Part shown: piece after piece, positions 1-9,506 of the stretch
Numbering within the stretch: position 1 is the first letter of the stretch
Layout: each line of letters begins with the position of its first letter
Assembly (NCBI GenBank): GCA_012719125.1
Contig: JAAYAY010000060.1
Coordinates: forward strand, 1 to 64,000
Direction of reading: 5' to 3'
Source: Planctomycetaceae bacterium
GTDB lineage: Bacteria; Planctomycetota; Planctomycetia; Pirellulales; Thermoguttaceae
Length of the DNA: 64,000 bases
The notes under the pieces: model-generated
What the model saw: only the letters and a program-made list of their open reading frames with translations
Databases searched by the model: none
What the model was told of the DNA's origin: nothing
Made by a program: the position numbers and the translations under genes

Positions 1-121
1 ATCCACGAAAGAAGAAACGCGAACACATCGGGGCCCCACAAATCACCAATGCAACCAAACAACAAATCGCGACGGCTACAAAACTTAAGAGTCAACGTCA
101 TGAATTTCGGTTAACGGCGTA

Positions 122-200
122 GTGTGCCACTGTCTACTCGTTGACAGTGCCTGAACGAGGATAAAGCGATAATACTACTAACCAGTAAGCAGTGGCACAC
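122..200. repeat. 11-bp inverted repeat with nested hairpin
   Basis: GTGTGCCACTG at 122-132 is an exact inverted match to CAGTGGCACAC at 190-200. Inside it, CACTGTC (128-134) and GACAGTG (143-149) form a second perfect hairpin. The two structures share bases 128-132 and so exclude each other. No gene is evident between 1 and 670, so this could be a mobile-repeat relic or a structured leader. Its function is unknown. Confidence 0.6.
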
Positions 201-469
201 AAGATCGACTCCTTTGACGCAGAAACCGATTCTTTCGGTTGTCAGATTCACCCCCTAGAACCCATCGCCACGCCAATTCTCTTGCCTGGATCCCCGTCTC
301 CATTCCCTTGGTTACCTCATGTTCAAAACAACACGCGTCCCAACTCCATCTACGGAACCACCGGCCCGCTCCGTACGCAGAAATCGCCCCAACCAGCGTT
401 GATCCGCCAAGATCAGCCCCCCCCCAAACCGGTTCATCCGGCGGAAGCGTAGGTTCCATCCTCGCCCGG

Positions 470-566
470 GAGTACCGGTGCCTCTTCTCTTGTTGCCGAC
501 GCGCCTAAACGGTTGTTTGTCAAGCGGTTATGGCCATCGTGCAACAGAGAAGAGGCACCGGTACTC
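470..566. repeat. 26/27-bp inverted repeat with 43-nt loop
   Basis: The arm at 470-496 and the arm at 541-566 are inverted copies. The outer 21 bp (470-490 with 546-566) pair perfectly and the inner six pairs follow after a one-base bulge. The core of the arm is GAGTACCGGTGCCTC. The loop is 497-540. The arms are too long to arise by chance, but there is no T-run typical of a terminator. It may be a miniature palindromic element. Confidence 0.75.
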
Positions 567-670
567 TTCTTGCACTTCGCACCCTACGCGAATTCCGGAT
601 GAACCAAGAAACCTCCCCAAATGTTCAACTTTCCTATTGAAAAATCGCGCCACATTGCTAACATGTACTT

Positions 671-1540
671 ATGGACACGTGTACATTCGACCACAAAGCT
701 GTCCGCCTCCTCACTGACCACCCCGACCGATTCGCCCGACAAGGCGCCGTCGTCGCCACCTGGCGCACCCACGCCCCCCGCCGCCTCAAACGCCAGGCCC
801 GCCTCCGCACCGCCCTCTTCCGCGAAAAAGTCATCCGCCCCCTCAATCAATACATCGAGCAGATGTTCGCCCTCTTCGGCAACGACCTCTACCCAAAGCG
901 GGGCAAGCCTCCAACCCAACCTTCACAAACATGCGCGCACCATGCGCACAAATCCCAAACCAAGACACTAAGAGGATCCGAAATCCGCGGCATAAGACAG
1001 GCCGGACCACGCCTCTCCGCCGCCGACGTCCCCCCACACCTCATCCCCGATTTCCCCTTCCCCCTCCCGGCCCCCCTCGCCGAACTGGCACTACCCAAAG
1101 CGGAATTATCTCCGCCTGTTGACCAAAATAACCCCCACTGCTCACAGCCCAAACCGGAATTCTCTCCGTCTGTTGACCAAAACAACCCCTACCAGTCGCC
1201 CTTCAAGCCCAATGTGGGGCATGTCCGCAACCCAGCCTTCACAGAATTGCGGCCGCACAACGCACACAAGCCCCGAACCATGTCTCCAACGACCCGCGTT
1301 CGGTTCCCCAAAGAAATCACCGGTTCCTGCCACCGTCGTTCCCGTTCCCCACCGCCGGCTCCAAGACAACCCGCATCTGCCCATTCCCCCATGGAGAGGG
1401 GCCCGCTGGTTCTGCGCTCCCAGAATCGCCGCAACCCCATGCGCCACCGAACCTTAGCTACTCCATGGCTCATGCACCTATCGATCGACGTTTGCACCAC
1501 CAACCCCACCGACCCGCAACCATTTCACCACCGTTTGTGA
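671..1540 (+). CDS. Hypothetical protein, possible gene with internal repeats
   Basis: This is a 289-residue open frame that I do not recognise. The first 80 or so codons have a strong preference for C in the third position, like real genes nearby, and encode an Arg-rich, helix-like segment beginning MDTCTFDHKAVRLL. After about residue 80 the product becomes Pro-rich and contains an 18-residue tandem repeat with the core VDQNNP. There is no clear ribosome binding site before the ATG. The 3' half also looks like repeat-derived intergenic sequence. The N-terminal third is probably genuine coding DNA, while the rest may be decayed or run through a repeat. No domain, signal peptide or membrane segment is visible. 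Confidence 0.35.
   Translation: MDTCTFDHKAVRLLTDHPDRFARQGAVVATWRTHAPRRLKRQARLRTALFREKVIRPLNQYIEQMFALFGNDLYPKRGKPPTQPSQTCAHHAHKSQTKTLRGSEIRGIRQAGPRLSAADVPPHLIPDFPFPLPAPLAELALPKAELSPPVDQNNPHCSQPKPEFSPSVDQNNPYQSPFKPNVGHVRNPAFTELRPHNAHKPRTMSPTTRVRFPKEITGSCHRRSRSPPPAPRQPASAHSPMERGPLVLRSQNRRNPMRHRTLATPWLMHLSIDVCTTNPTDPQPFHHRL
1094..1201. repeat. Tandem 54-nt repeat, two copies
   Basis: Copies lie at 1094-1147 and 1148-1201. The first 40 nt of each share all but about four or five positions, with the common core CTGTTGACCAAAA. The unit is exactly 18 codons long, so it repeats in frame within the overlapping ORF. A second, more diverged pair of about 59 nt (892-950 and 1208-1266, no gaps, roughly three quarters identical by eye) flanks it. 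Confidence 0.7.
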
Positions 1541-1639
1541 CAGCACTTTCACCCCTAGAGCTTGATGCCGAGCATTCCATCGAACAAACTGGATCCCGTT
1601 GCCTCCAGCCTCCTTCAACCTCCAGACGGGAGAGATCCA

Positions 1640-3616
1640 ATGAACCACATCTACCCAGCCGTCTTCTTCCTCCTATTGGCGGCCGTTGCCAATACCGCCC
1701 GCGGCGATTGGACCACCCTCTACGGCGCCGCTCGCGAAGAAGCCCGACAGGTCTCCAGTTCCTCGCTCGCCGTCCCGCTCTCCCAGGAGGAATGGAACGC
1801 CACCGCCCCACAACGCCGCGAAATGTGGCGCGAAATGCTCGGCCTGTCGCCCCTGCCGCCGCGATCGCCCCTCAACGCCGCCGTCACCGGCGTCCTCGAA
1901 CGCGGCGACTACGTCGTCGAGAAGGTCCACTTCCAGTGCCTCCCCGGCGCCTATGTGATCGGCAACCTATATCGGCCTGCCAAGATCACCGGGCGTCTCC
2001 CCGCCGTGCTGTACCTCTGCGGACACTCCAAAGGAAAAGTCAATCCGCCCTACCAGGCAAACCCGCGCTGGTTCGGCCAGCACGGCTACGTGGCCCTCGT
2101 CCTCGATCCCATCCAACTGGGCGAGTCGCAGGGAATCCACCACGGAACCTATCGCGAAGGACGCTGGGATTGGCCCAGCCGAGGCTACACGCCCGCCGGC
2201 ACCGAAGTCTGGAACGCCATGCGGGCGCTCGATTACCTCGAGACCCGGCCCGACGTCGACGCCGACCGAATGGGAGTCACCGGCCTGAGCGGAGGCGGAG
2301 TGATCTCCTGGTGCCTGGGGGCGGCCGATGAGCGAGTGAAGGTGGTGGTGCCGGTCTGCCAGTCGGGCAGCATCGAGCACGTCGTCACCGATCGCGCCAC
2401 CGACGGCCACTGCGACTGCGCCTTCTGGATCAACTACTACCGCTGGTGCTGGCCCGATCTTGGCGCCCTCATCGCTCCCCGTTCGCTCCTGATCGCCTCC
2501 GGCTCCGAAGACGTCCTCTGGCGTCCCTACGGATACCGCGACGTCGCCAACCGCATCCGCCATCAATATGCCGCGCTGGGGGCCGCCGACCACTTCGACC
2601 TCGTCGAAGACATGACGCCCCACGGCTACACGCCCAAGCTGCGTCAGGCCATCTTCACCTGGTTCAACACCCATCTGAAAGGCGACCCCACGCCCGTCGC
2701 CGACGACGTGACCGACTTCGTCGAACCGGAAGAAAACCTGCTCGTCTTCGGCGGCAAGCTGCCGGAAAATGATGAGATGCGCCGCATCGACGAGCTACTG
2801 GTGAAGAAAGCCGACGTGCCCGCGATTGCAGACGAGGCAGCCTGGCGAGAGTACCAGAAGAAGACCCTCGCTCGACTCCGCGACGTGACCTTCCGCACGA
2901 CCCTGCCGGAACGAGTCCCCCGCCAGCGCGACTATCGGGCCGACGGCAACGACAAGACCGCCACCATGGCCACCTACGTCTTCGACAGCTTCGACGGAAT
3001 GACCCTCAGCATCAAGACCCGGCGCCCCGACCGCGCCCCGTGCCCCATGCCCACGCTGGCCTTTGCCGTCCAGCCCGACGCCCAAAGCACCTTCTCCGGC
3101 GGCGGCTCCTCGCGGCCTCGCGTCGGCGAAGGGCTGGCGACTGCCGCCGTCGAAGTCCGCAATACCGGCGCCACCTCCGTCGGCCCCGGCTACCTCTGGA
3201 CAGCCAGAAGAACCTACCCGCTCCTAGGGCAAACGCTCCCAGAGCGGCAAACCAGCGACCTCCTGGCCGCAATCAAGCTGCTGAGCGAAGAGCCGGCAAC
3301 GGGACCGATCGCCGTCTACGGCCAAGGTCACACGGCTCCGCTGGCCGTCTATGCCGCCGTCCTCGATCCGCAAATCGCCGAGATCGTCCTTGCCGATCCG
3401 CCCGCCACCCACGAAGACCCGGCCACCCCGGAGTTCCTGGGCGTGCTTCGCTTCGGCGATCTGCCCCAGAACCTGGCCCTCGTCTATCCCCGCCCAATCA
3501 CCTTCGTCGGCAACATGCCCGAAGCCTACCAGTGGACCAAGCAGCTCTATGAGAAGCTGGGCGCAGGCGATCGAATTCGAGTAGTCAAGAGCGTCGGGGA
3601 ATGGCGGCCGCGGTGA
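1640..3616 (+). CDS. Secreted two-domain alpha/beta hydrolase (acetyl-xylan-esterase-like)
   Basis: The 658-residue product begins with a signal peptide (MNHIYPAVFFLLLAAVANTARG), so it is exported. The ATG at 1640 follows a GGGAGA ribosome site and is preferred to upstream in-frame starts. Residues 85-370 are an alpha/beta hydrolase core: the nucleophile elbow GLSGGG places the serine at 217, a likely acid lies in SGSEDVLW, and a likely catalytic histidine in TPHGY. The family contains esterases that deacetylate plant polysaccharides. Residues 420-658 resemble a second hydrolase fold in which the elbow reads GQGH and lacks serine, so this half is probably not catalytic. The exact substrate cannot be read from the sequence. 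Confidence 0.8.
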   Translation: MNHIYPAVFFLLLAAVANTARGDWTTLYGAAREEARQVSSSSLAVPLSQEEWNATAPQRREMWREMLGLSPLPPRSPLNAAVTGVLERGDYVVEKVHFQCLPGAYVIGNLYRPAKITGRLPAVLYLCGHSKGKVNPPYQANPRWFGQHGYVALVLDPIQLGESQGIHHGTYREGRWDWPSRGYTPAGTEVWNAMRALDYLETRPDVDADRMGVTGLSGGGVISWCLGAADERVKVVVPVCQSGSIEHVVTDRATDGHCDCAFWINYYRWCWPDLGALIAPRSLLIASGSEDVLWRPYGYRDVANRIRHQYAALGAADHFDLVEDMTPHGYTPKLRQAIFTWFNTHLKGDPTPVADDVTDFVEPEENLLVFGGKLPENDEMRRIDELLVKKADVPAIADEAAWREYQKKTLARLRDVTFRTTLPERVPRQRDYRADGNDKTATMATYVFDSFDGMTLSIKTRRPDRAPCPMPTLAFAVQPDAQSTFSGGGSSRPRVGEGLATAAVEVRNTGATSVGPGYLWTARRTYPLLGQTLPERQTSDLLAAIKLLSEEPATGPIAVYGQGHTAPLAVYAAVLDPQIAEIVLADPPATHEDPATPEFLGVLRFGDLPQNLALVYPRPITFVGNMPEAYQWTKQLYEKLGAGDRIRVVKSVGEWRPR

Positions 3617-3699
3617 TCCCTTACGGTTTCCCTGACTGACTCGAGATAGATCAGAACATTCGCGCTTGTTGCGATCCGGAAAATCGAAGGAGGCCGACC

Positions 3700-4299
3700 A
3701 TGACTCGCAGAATACTCGTTGCGGCAGCGTTGCTGATGACAGCCGTTCTCACAAGCTCGGCCGCGGCCATCGAGGAAAAAGACCGCCCAGAAGCCGCCAA
3801 GCAGCCGGCGGACGAAACAGTCCGCCAGCGCGAGGGCGGCGAACGTGCCGCCCCGGAGGCCATGCGCCAAGGCCGCCGCGAAGGCGCCGCACGAGAGGGC
3901 ACCGAAGACGGGCTCCCCGCGGCGAAAGCCGAAGCCTTCGGCCGCGGCGAACGCTTCATCGTCGAACCTCTCTGGCGATTGGGAGTGTTCGCCTACAACA
4001 CCGATACCGGCGTCGTCGTCACGCGGGTGATTCCCGGCACCGCGGCCTGGCGCGTGGGATTCGAGCCCGGCGATCGCATTGTCACCGTCGGCGGTTTCCA
4101 GGTCGGATTCGTCGGAGACCGGTTGTTCTACCTGGGCGAAGAACTGCAGCACCGAGCCGATCCGCGCGGCCGAGTCCGAATCCTCGCCCAAAACGTCCGC
4201 GATCGCGGCCTTCTGAATATCGACGTCCAACTGGACGCGCGACGCCACCGGGAGCCGCCGTTTCCCATGCCGCGCGAACGAGAGCCGGACCGATTTTGA
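3700..4299 (+). CDS. Secreted PDZ-domain protein
   Basis: A strong AGGAGG site precedes the ATG. The 199-residue product has a signal peptide (MTRRILVAAALLMTAVLTSSAAA), then a highly charged Glu/Lys/Arg-rich linker to about residue 85. A single PDZ-like domain follows at about 105-175, with the carboxylate-loop region GVVVTRVIPGTAAWRVGF and the GDRIVTVGG strand-turn typical of PDZ. No protease domain is attached, so it is probably a periplasmic adaptor binding peptide C-termini. It lies 83 nt after the hydrolase gene on the same strand and could be co-transcribed, but the intergenic spacing does not prove this. Confidence 0.75.
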   Translation: MTRRILVAAALLMTAVLTSSAAAIEEKDRPEAAKQPADETVRQREGGERAAPEAMRQGRREGAAREGTEDGLPAAKAEAFGRGERFIVEPLWRLGVFAYNTDTGVVVTRVIPGTAAWRVGFEPGDRIVTVGGFQVGFVGDRLFYLGEELQHRADPRGRVRILAQNVRDRGLLNIDVQLDARRHREPPFPMPREREPDRF

Positions 4300-4489
4300 T
4301 TCGTCAAAGCCGAGTCGTCCGGCGTCGGCCCGCGCCGATCACGGCGCAGAGGCTCTCAGAAGCCGGGCTTGCTTTTCGACATGCGCGAAAACGTGTACGA
4401 TAGGCTCAGTTCTTTGCACATGTTCCGAGCCGACTGCATCTTGTCTTTGCGAGTAGAATTCCGCTTCGCGACGCCACGGAGGGACGAAC

Positions 4490-7024
4490 ATGCAGAAGAA
4501 GATGTGGACTTTCCGGTCCAGGGTGCTTCTCGTCGTCTTCGCCACCGTGGTGTTCACGGCAATGACCGTCCAGTACTCCGCCCAACGAGAGACGGAGCGG
4601 GCGATGCTTGCCGCCTATGAAGGCAATGCTCTCAATCTCATCAACACGGTTGCCCTGAACGTCGAGAGCGAGTACCGCAGCGTCCTGTTTCATGAGTCGG
4701 TCGCACTCGAGCTGAGGAAGGCCGAGCTGCGCAACATCGTCGGCCTGGGAATTCAGCGAATTGAGGAGTATCACCGGCAGCAGACGAAGGGGCTGCTTTC
4801 GGAAGCCGAAGCGCAGCAGATGGCCCTGGAGGACTTGCGCGACATGCGATATGACGACGGGGTGGGGTATCTGTGGGTCAACGACACGGCCCAACCCGCA
4901 CCGCGGTTGGTCATGCATCCGACTATGCCTGAATTGGAGGGCACTTCCTTGTCGGATGGACCGCGATTCGAGTCCGTCACGGGCGAAACCAAGAACCTGC
5001 TGGCCGCTTTCGTTGACTTGTGCCGCGAGGACGGAGAAGGGTATTGTGACTATCTGTGGCCGAAGCCCACCCGGGACGGATTGAGCGACGACGTCGCCAA
5101 GATCTCGTACCTGCGCCTCTTCGAGCCGTGGGGTTGGGTGATCGGCACCGGGGTCTATATCGACGATATCGAGAAGGAGGCCCGGAAGCGTCTTGACGCC
5201 GTTCTGGTGGAACTCCGTGAGACACTATCGAAAGTGAGAATCGCCGAAACGGGCCATTTGTTCATTTTCGACGGCAACCAAAATTCGCTGGTCCATCCCT
5301 TTCTCGACAGCGTTGCGGATTCGCGCAGCCCGGAAATGCGGACCGAGATGTTGGGACAACTCATGGTGGCCGCCAAGACGCCGACCGTCCCTTTCGACTA
5401 TATTTGGAGCAAGCCGGGAAATGAGAACGAACACCGGTTTCTCAAACGGGCCTATGTCACCCATTTCGAACCGCTGGACTGGTACATCGGGGCTTCGTTC
5501 TATGTGGAAGAAATGGAGTTGCCGGCCCGGCGTTTGAGAAGCCGGATCTTCCTTCTCTCCTGCCTGGTGCTTCTGGCGGCAATCGGGCTGGCCGTGTGGA
5601 TCTCCAAGGGGATGATGAAGCCGCTGAGGCAATTGACGCTGGCGGCAACCCGTATTCAGCGGGAAGGTTTTCGTGCGGCGGAGATCCCCGTTTCGGGGAC
5701 GGTGGAGACGGTAGACTTGGGAATGGTTTTGCGCAGGATGCTGTCGTCGATCGAGAGATCCGAGCAGCAATTGAAGAACGTGAACAGCTACATCGGCAAC
5801 GTGATCGACTCAATGCCGTCGGTGCTGGTGGGCGTGGACGCATCGGGCAAGGTAACGCAGTGGAACTGCGCGGCCGAGCGAGTGACGGGGCTGGCACGCA
5901 CGGAGGCCACAGGGCGGACGCTGGACCGGGCCTTACCCGCCATGGCCCCGGAGATGGAACGGGTACTTGCCGCCATGAAGAACGGAGAGACGTTCAGCGA
6001 ACGGCGGCGAATTCGCCGGGAGGACGATTGCGTTCGTCTCGAAGACGTCACCGTGTATCCGCTCGTTGCCGACGGCGTCGAGGGCGCGGTGATCCGCATC
6101 GACGACGTCACGGAGCGGGTGCGGATCGAGGAAATGATGGTGCAGTCGGAGAAGATGCTTTCGGTGGGCGGACTGGCTGCCGGCATGGCCCACGAGATCA
6201 ACAATCCCCTGGCCGGCATGATCCAGACGGCCGGCGTACTCTCCAGCCGGCTTGCCGACGATCTGCCGGCCAACGCGCGTGCCGCTGAGGAAGCAGGCAC
6301 AAGTATGGAAGCGGTTCGCCGCTTCATGGAGGCACGCGGCGTCCCCAGGATGCTGGCGAGGATTCGGCAGTCGGGTGCCCGTGCCGCGGAACTCGTCTCC
6401 AACATGCTGAGCTTCGCCCGCAAGAGCGACCGCAGTTTCTCCAGTTATGATCTGGCGAAATTGCTCGACCACACCGTCGACCTGGCCGGCAGCGACTACG
6501 ATCCGGAGAGGGAGTACGACTTCCGCCGGATCGAGATTGTCCGGCAGTACGAAGAGGGCGTCCCACAGGTGCCCTGCGAGGCAAGCAAGATCCAGCAGGT
6601 CGTGCTGAACCTGCTTCACAACGGAGCGGAGGCCATGCAGGAAGGACTTCAAGCTAGTTGCGAGAGCCGGCAGCCGCGTTTCGTGCTGAGGCTGGCCCAC
6701 GAACGGGAAGCCGGTCGGGTCCGCATCGAGATCGAAGACAACGGGCCCGGCATGGATGAGGCGACGCGAAAGCGGGTGTTCGAGCCGTTCTTCACGACCA
6801 AGCGCACGGATCGTGGCAACGGGCTGGGGTTGAGTGTCTCGTACTTCATTGTCACCGAGACCCACGGCGGGGAGATGAGCGTGGAATCGTCTCCCGGCAA
6901 GGGTGCCAGGTTCGTCGTTCGCCTGCCGGTCGGGAAGGGACGGAAGGAGGCGGAGTCTTCCGCGACCGTTCCCCGCGGTCCCGTTTCGCAACCGACGCGC
7001 AATCCGGCGTCGGCGCCGGGCTGA
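4490..7024 (+). CDS. Cache-HAMP-PAS sensor histidine kinase, copy 1
   Basis: This 844-residue membrane sensor kinase has TM1 at about residues 10-29 and an extracytoplasmic part of about 315 residues. That part holds two Cache-type modules, each with the GYLW/GWVIGTGVYIDD or similar signature. TM2 (about 350-368) and HAMP follow, then PAS (about 433-540), HisKA with phosphoacceptor H568 in GMAHEINNPLAG, and HATPase with the N, G1 and G2 boxes (DNGPGMD, GNGLGLS). A ribosome site GGAGGG precedes the ATG. The gene starts a four-gene signalling cluster and is paralogous to the next gene. Cache kinases usually sense small ligands such as carboxylates or amino acids; the ligand here is unknown. Confidence 0.9.
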   Translation: MQKKMWTFRSRVLLVVFATVVFTAMTVQYSAQRETERAMLAAYEGNALNLINTVALNVESEYRSVLFHESVALELRKAELRNIVGLGIQRIEEYHRQQTKGLLSEAEAQQMALEDLRDMRYDDGVGYLWVNDTAQPAPRLVMHPTMPELEGTSLSDGPRFESVTGETKNLLAAFVDLCREDGEGYCDYLWPKPTRDGLSDDVAKISYLRLFEPWGWVIGTGVYIDDIEKEARKRLDAVLVELRETLSKVRIAETGHLFIFDGNQNSLVHPFLDSVADSRSPEMRTEMLGQLMVAAKTPTVPFDYIWSKPGNENEHRFLKRAYVTHFEPLDWYIGASFYVEEMELPARRLRSRIFLLSCLVLLAAIGLAVWISKGMMKPLRQLTLAATRIQREGFRAAEIPVSGTVETVDLGMVLRRMLSSIERSEQQLKNVNSYIGNVIDSMPSVLVGVDASGKVTQWNCAAERVTGLARTEATGRTLDRALPAMAPEMERVLAAMKNGETFSERRRIRREDDCVRLEDVTVYPLVADGVEGAVIRIDDVTERVRIEEMMVQSEKMLSVGGLAAGMAHEINNPLAGMIQTAGVLSSRLADDLPANARAAEEAGTSMEAVRRFMEARGVPRMLARIRQSGARAAELVSNMLSFARKSDRSFSSYDLAKLLDHTVDLAGSDYDPEREYDFRRIEIVRQYEEGVPQVPCEASKIQQVVLNLLHNGAEAMQEGLQASCESRQPRFVLRLAHEREAGRVRIEIEDNGPGMDEATRKRVFEPFFTTKRTDRGNGLGLSVSYFIVTETHGGEMSVESSPGKGARFVVRLPVGKGRKEAESSATVPRGPVSQPTRNPASAPG

Positions 7025-7058
7025 TGGAATTGAGTTCAAGGACGTCAGGGAGCCGATC

Positions 7059-9506
7059 ATGCCGAAGAAGACATGGACGTTTCGGTCCAAGGTGCTTCTG
7101 CTGGTTGCAGCAACCGTGTTGTTCACGGCGCTGACGATCCAGTACTCCGCCCGCCACGAGACCGAAAGGGCGATGCTTACCGCGTATGAGGAGAATGCGT
7201 CGAACCTGATGAACACGGTCGTTCTGAACGTCGAGAACCAGTATCGGAGCATCCTGTTTCACAAGTCGGCCACGCTCGAAAGGAGGAAGGCCGGGTTGCG
7301 GAATATCGTGACGTTGGCCTTGGAGCGGATTGAGAAGCGGCACGAGCAGTGGAAGGCCAAGGAGCTTTCGGACGAGGAATCGCAGCGGCTGGCGCTGGAA
7401 GATGTGCGAGGCATGCGATACGACGACGGCGTCGGGTACCTCTGGATCAACGATATGGATCCCGATACCCCACGGATGATCATGCATTCGGCCTTGCGGG
7501 AACTCGAAGGCACCACCGCGGACGACGAGCGATACAGCTTGGCGATCGGCCTGAACAAAAACTCGTTGGATGTTTTCGTCGCGGTCTGCCGCGAACACGG
7601 GGAGGGGTACGTCGATTATCTGGCGGTCAAGCCGAGCGAGGGCGAACTGATCGAGAACGCTCACAAGGTCTCTTATGTGAAACGGTTCAAGCCGTGGGAA
7701 TGGGTCGTGGGAACGGGAGTGTACGTCGACGACGTCGAAGCGGAAGTCCAAAGGCGACTGGACGCGGTGATTGCCGATTTGAGCCACACGCTCGCCAAGG
7801 TGAGAATAGCCGAGACGGGAAGTCTGTTCATCTTCGACGGCGACAAGAGACTGCTGGTTCATCCGACGATCGACGGTTCGCACGACCTGGAGATGCGGGC
7901 GGGAATGCTGGAGGAGCTCATGGAAGCCGCCAAGACGCCGACCGTACCTTTCGAATACGCTTGGAGCAAGCCGGGTGGCAACAACGAATACCGGTTTCGC
8001 AAGCGGGCCTACGTCACGCATTTCGAACCGCTGGACTGGTACATCGGGGCCTCGTTCTTCGCGGACGAGATGGAATTGCCGGCCCGGCGATTGACCAGCC
8101 GGATCTTTCTCCTCTCCTGCCTGGTTCTTCTGGTGTCGATCGGCTTTGCCGTATGGATCTCCAAGGTGCTCATGAAACCCCTGCAGCGTTTGACGCTCGC
8201 CGCAGCCAATATCGAGAGGGAAGGCATTCTCGCGGCGGAGATCCCGATCTCCGGATCGGTGGAGACGGTAGAGTTAGGGGCGGTCCTGCGCAAGATGCTC
8301 TCGTCCATCGAGAAGTCCGACGAGGATCTGAGGAGGGCCAATAACTACATCGGCAACATCATCGACTCCATGCCGTCGGTGCTGGTGGGCGTGGATGCCC
8401 AGGGGAAGGTGACGCAGTGGAATTCGGCAGCGGAGCGGGTAACCGGGCTTGGGCGAGCCCAGGCCCTGGGGCAACCGATCAATCAGCTTCTGCCTGTAAT
8501 GGCCTCCGAAATGGACCGGGTACTCGACGCCGTCCGGAGCCGGCAGGCCTTTGCCATACACAGACGAGTTTGCCGCGAGGGGGAGCAGATCTGTTTCCAG
8601 AACGTAACCGTTTATCCGCTCACTGGCGAGAGTGCGGACGGGGCGGTAATCCGCGTTGACGATGTGACGGAACAGGTGCGGATCGAGGAAATGATGGTGC
8701 AGTCGGAGAAGATGCTGTCGGTGGGAGGAATGGCGGCGGGGATGGCGCACGAGATCAACAACCCTCTGGCCGGGATGGTGCAGACAGCGAGCGTGCTCTC
8801 CAGCCGACTGACGGACGATCTGCCCGCCAATACTCGTGCGGCAGAAGCGGCGGGAACGAACATGGAAGCGATTCGGAGATTCATGGAGTCTCGTGGAGTT
8901 CCGAGGATGTTGGCAAGGATTCGGGAGTCGGGTACCCGGGCGGCCGGCATCGTGTGGAACATGCTGAGTTTCGCCCGCAAGACCGATTCTGCATTCTCCA
9001 CCTGCAACCTGGCCGAGTTGCTCGATCAGACGGTCGATCTGGCCGGCAGCGACTACGACTTGAAGAAGAAGTATGACTTCCGCCAAATCGAGATCATCCG
9101 GCAGTACGAAGAGGGAGTGCCGGAGATCCCCTGCGAGGCGAGCCGGATCCAACAGGTCGTGTTGAACCTGCTTCGGAACGGGGCAGAGGCCATGCAGGAG
9201 GGATTCAGGGAAGGCGGTGGAAAAGAGAAACCGCGTTTCGTGCTGGGGTTGGCCTATGAGCGAGAGGCGGAGCGAGTTCGCATCGAGGTCGAGGACAACG
9301 GCCCTGGCATGGACGAAACGACGCGAAGGCGCGTTTTCGAGCCGTTCTTCACCACGAAGCCCACGGATCGTGGCACCGGCCTGGGATTGAGCGTATCCTA
9401 CTTCATTGTCACCGACACCCACGGCGGCGAGATGAGCGTCGAGTCGTCTCCCGGCGAGGGATCGAAATTCATCATCCGTCTGCCGGTAGGAAGAGGCATT
9501 TCATGA
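7059..9506 (+). CDS. Cache-HAMP-PAS sensor histidine kinase, copy 2
   Basis: This 815-residue protein is colinear with the preceding kinase along its whole length and clearly arose by tandem duplication. The start MPKKTWTFRSKVLLLV aligns with MQKKMWTFRSRVLLVV of copy 1, which fixes the ATG at 7059 although the frame stays open further upstream. It has TM1, a paired Cache region, TM2, HAMP, PAS, HisKA (H564 in GMAHEINNPLAG) and HATPase (DNGPGMD, GTGLGLS). All catalytic boxes are intact in both copies. Divergence is concentrated in the sensor half, which suggests different ligands. The stop overlaps the next gene's start by four bases, so translation is coupled. Confidence 0.9.
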   Translation: MPKKTWTFRSKVLLLVAATVLFTALTIQYSARHETERAMLTAYEENASNLMNTVVLNVENQYRSILFHKSATLERRKAGLRNIVTLALERIEKRHEQWKAKELSDEESQRLALEDVRGMRYDDGVGYLWINDMDPDTPRMIMHSALRELEGTTADDERYSLAIGLNKNSLDVFVAVCREHGEGYVDYLAVKPSEGELIENAHKVSYVKRFKPWEWVVGTGVYVDDVEAEVQRRLDAVIADLSHTLAKVRIAETGSLFIFDGDKRLLVHPTIDGSHDLEMRAGMLEELMEAAKTPTVPFEYAWSKPGGNNEYRFRKRAYVTHFEPLDWYIGASFFADEMELPARRLTSRIFLLSCLVLLVSIGFAVWISKVLMKPLQRLTLAAANIEREGILAAEIPISGSVETVELGAVLRKMLSSIEKSDEDLRRANNYIGNIIDSMPSVLVGVDAQGKVTQWNSAAERVTGLGRAQALGQPINQLLPVMASEMDRVLDAVRSRQAFAIHRRVCREGEQICFQNVTVYPLTGESADGAVIRVDDVTEQVRIEEMMVQSEKMLSVGGMAAGMAHEINNPLAGMVQTASVLSSRLTDDLPANTRAAEAAGTNMEAIRRFMESRGVPRMLARIRESGTRAAGIVWNMLSFARKTDSAFSTCNLAELLDQTVDLAGSDYDLKKKYDFRQIEIIRQYEEGVPEIPCEASRIQQVVLNLLRNGAEAMQEGFREGGGKEKPRFVLGLAYEREAERVRIEVEDNGPGMDETTRRRVFEPFFTTKPTDRGTGLGLSVSYFIVTDTHGGEMSVESSPGEGSKFIIRLPVGRGIS

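Noticed and set aside
141-173. Promoter near the left end
   Set aside because: TTGACA is present but the only -10-like sequences are 13-14 or 21 bases away, too short or too long.
1094-1201. CRISPR-like repeat
   Set aside because: Two directly adjoining 54-nt copies with no spacer, diverged in their 3' third and in coding frame; no cas genes in the window.
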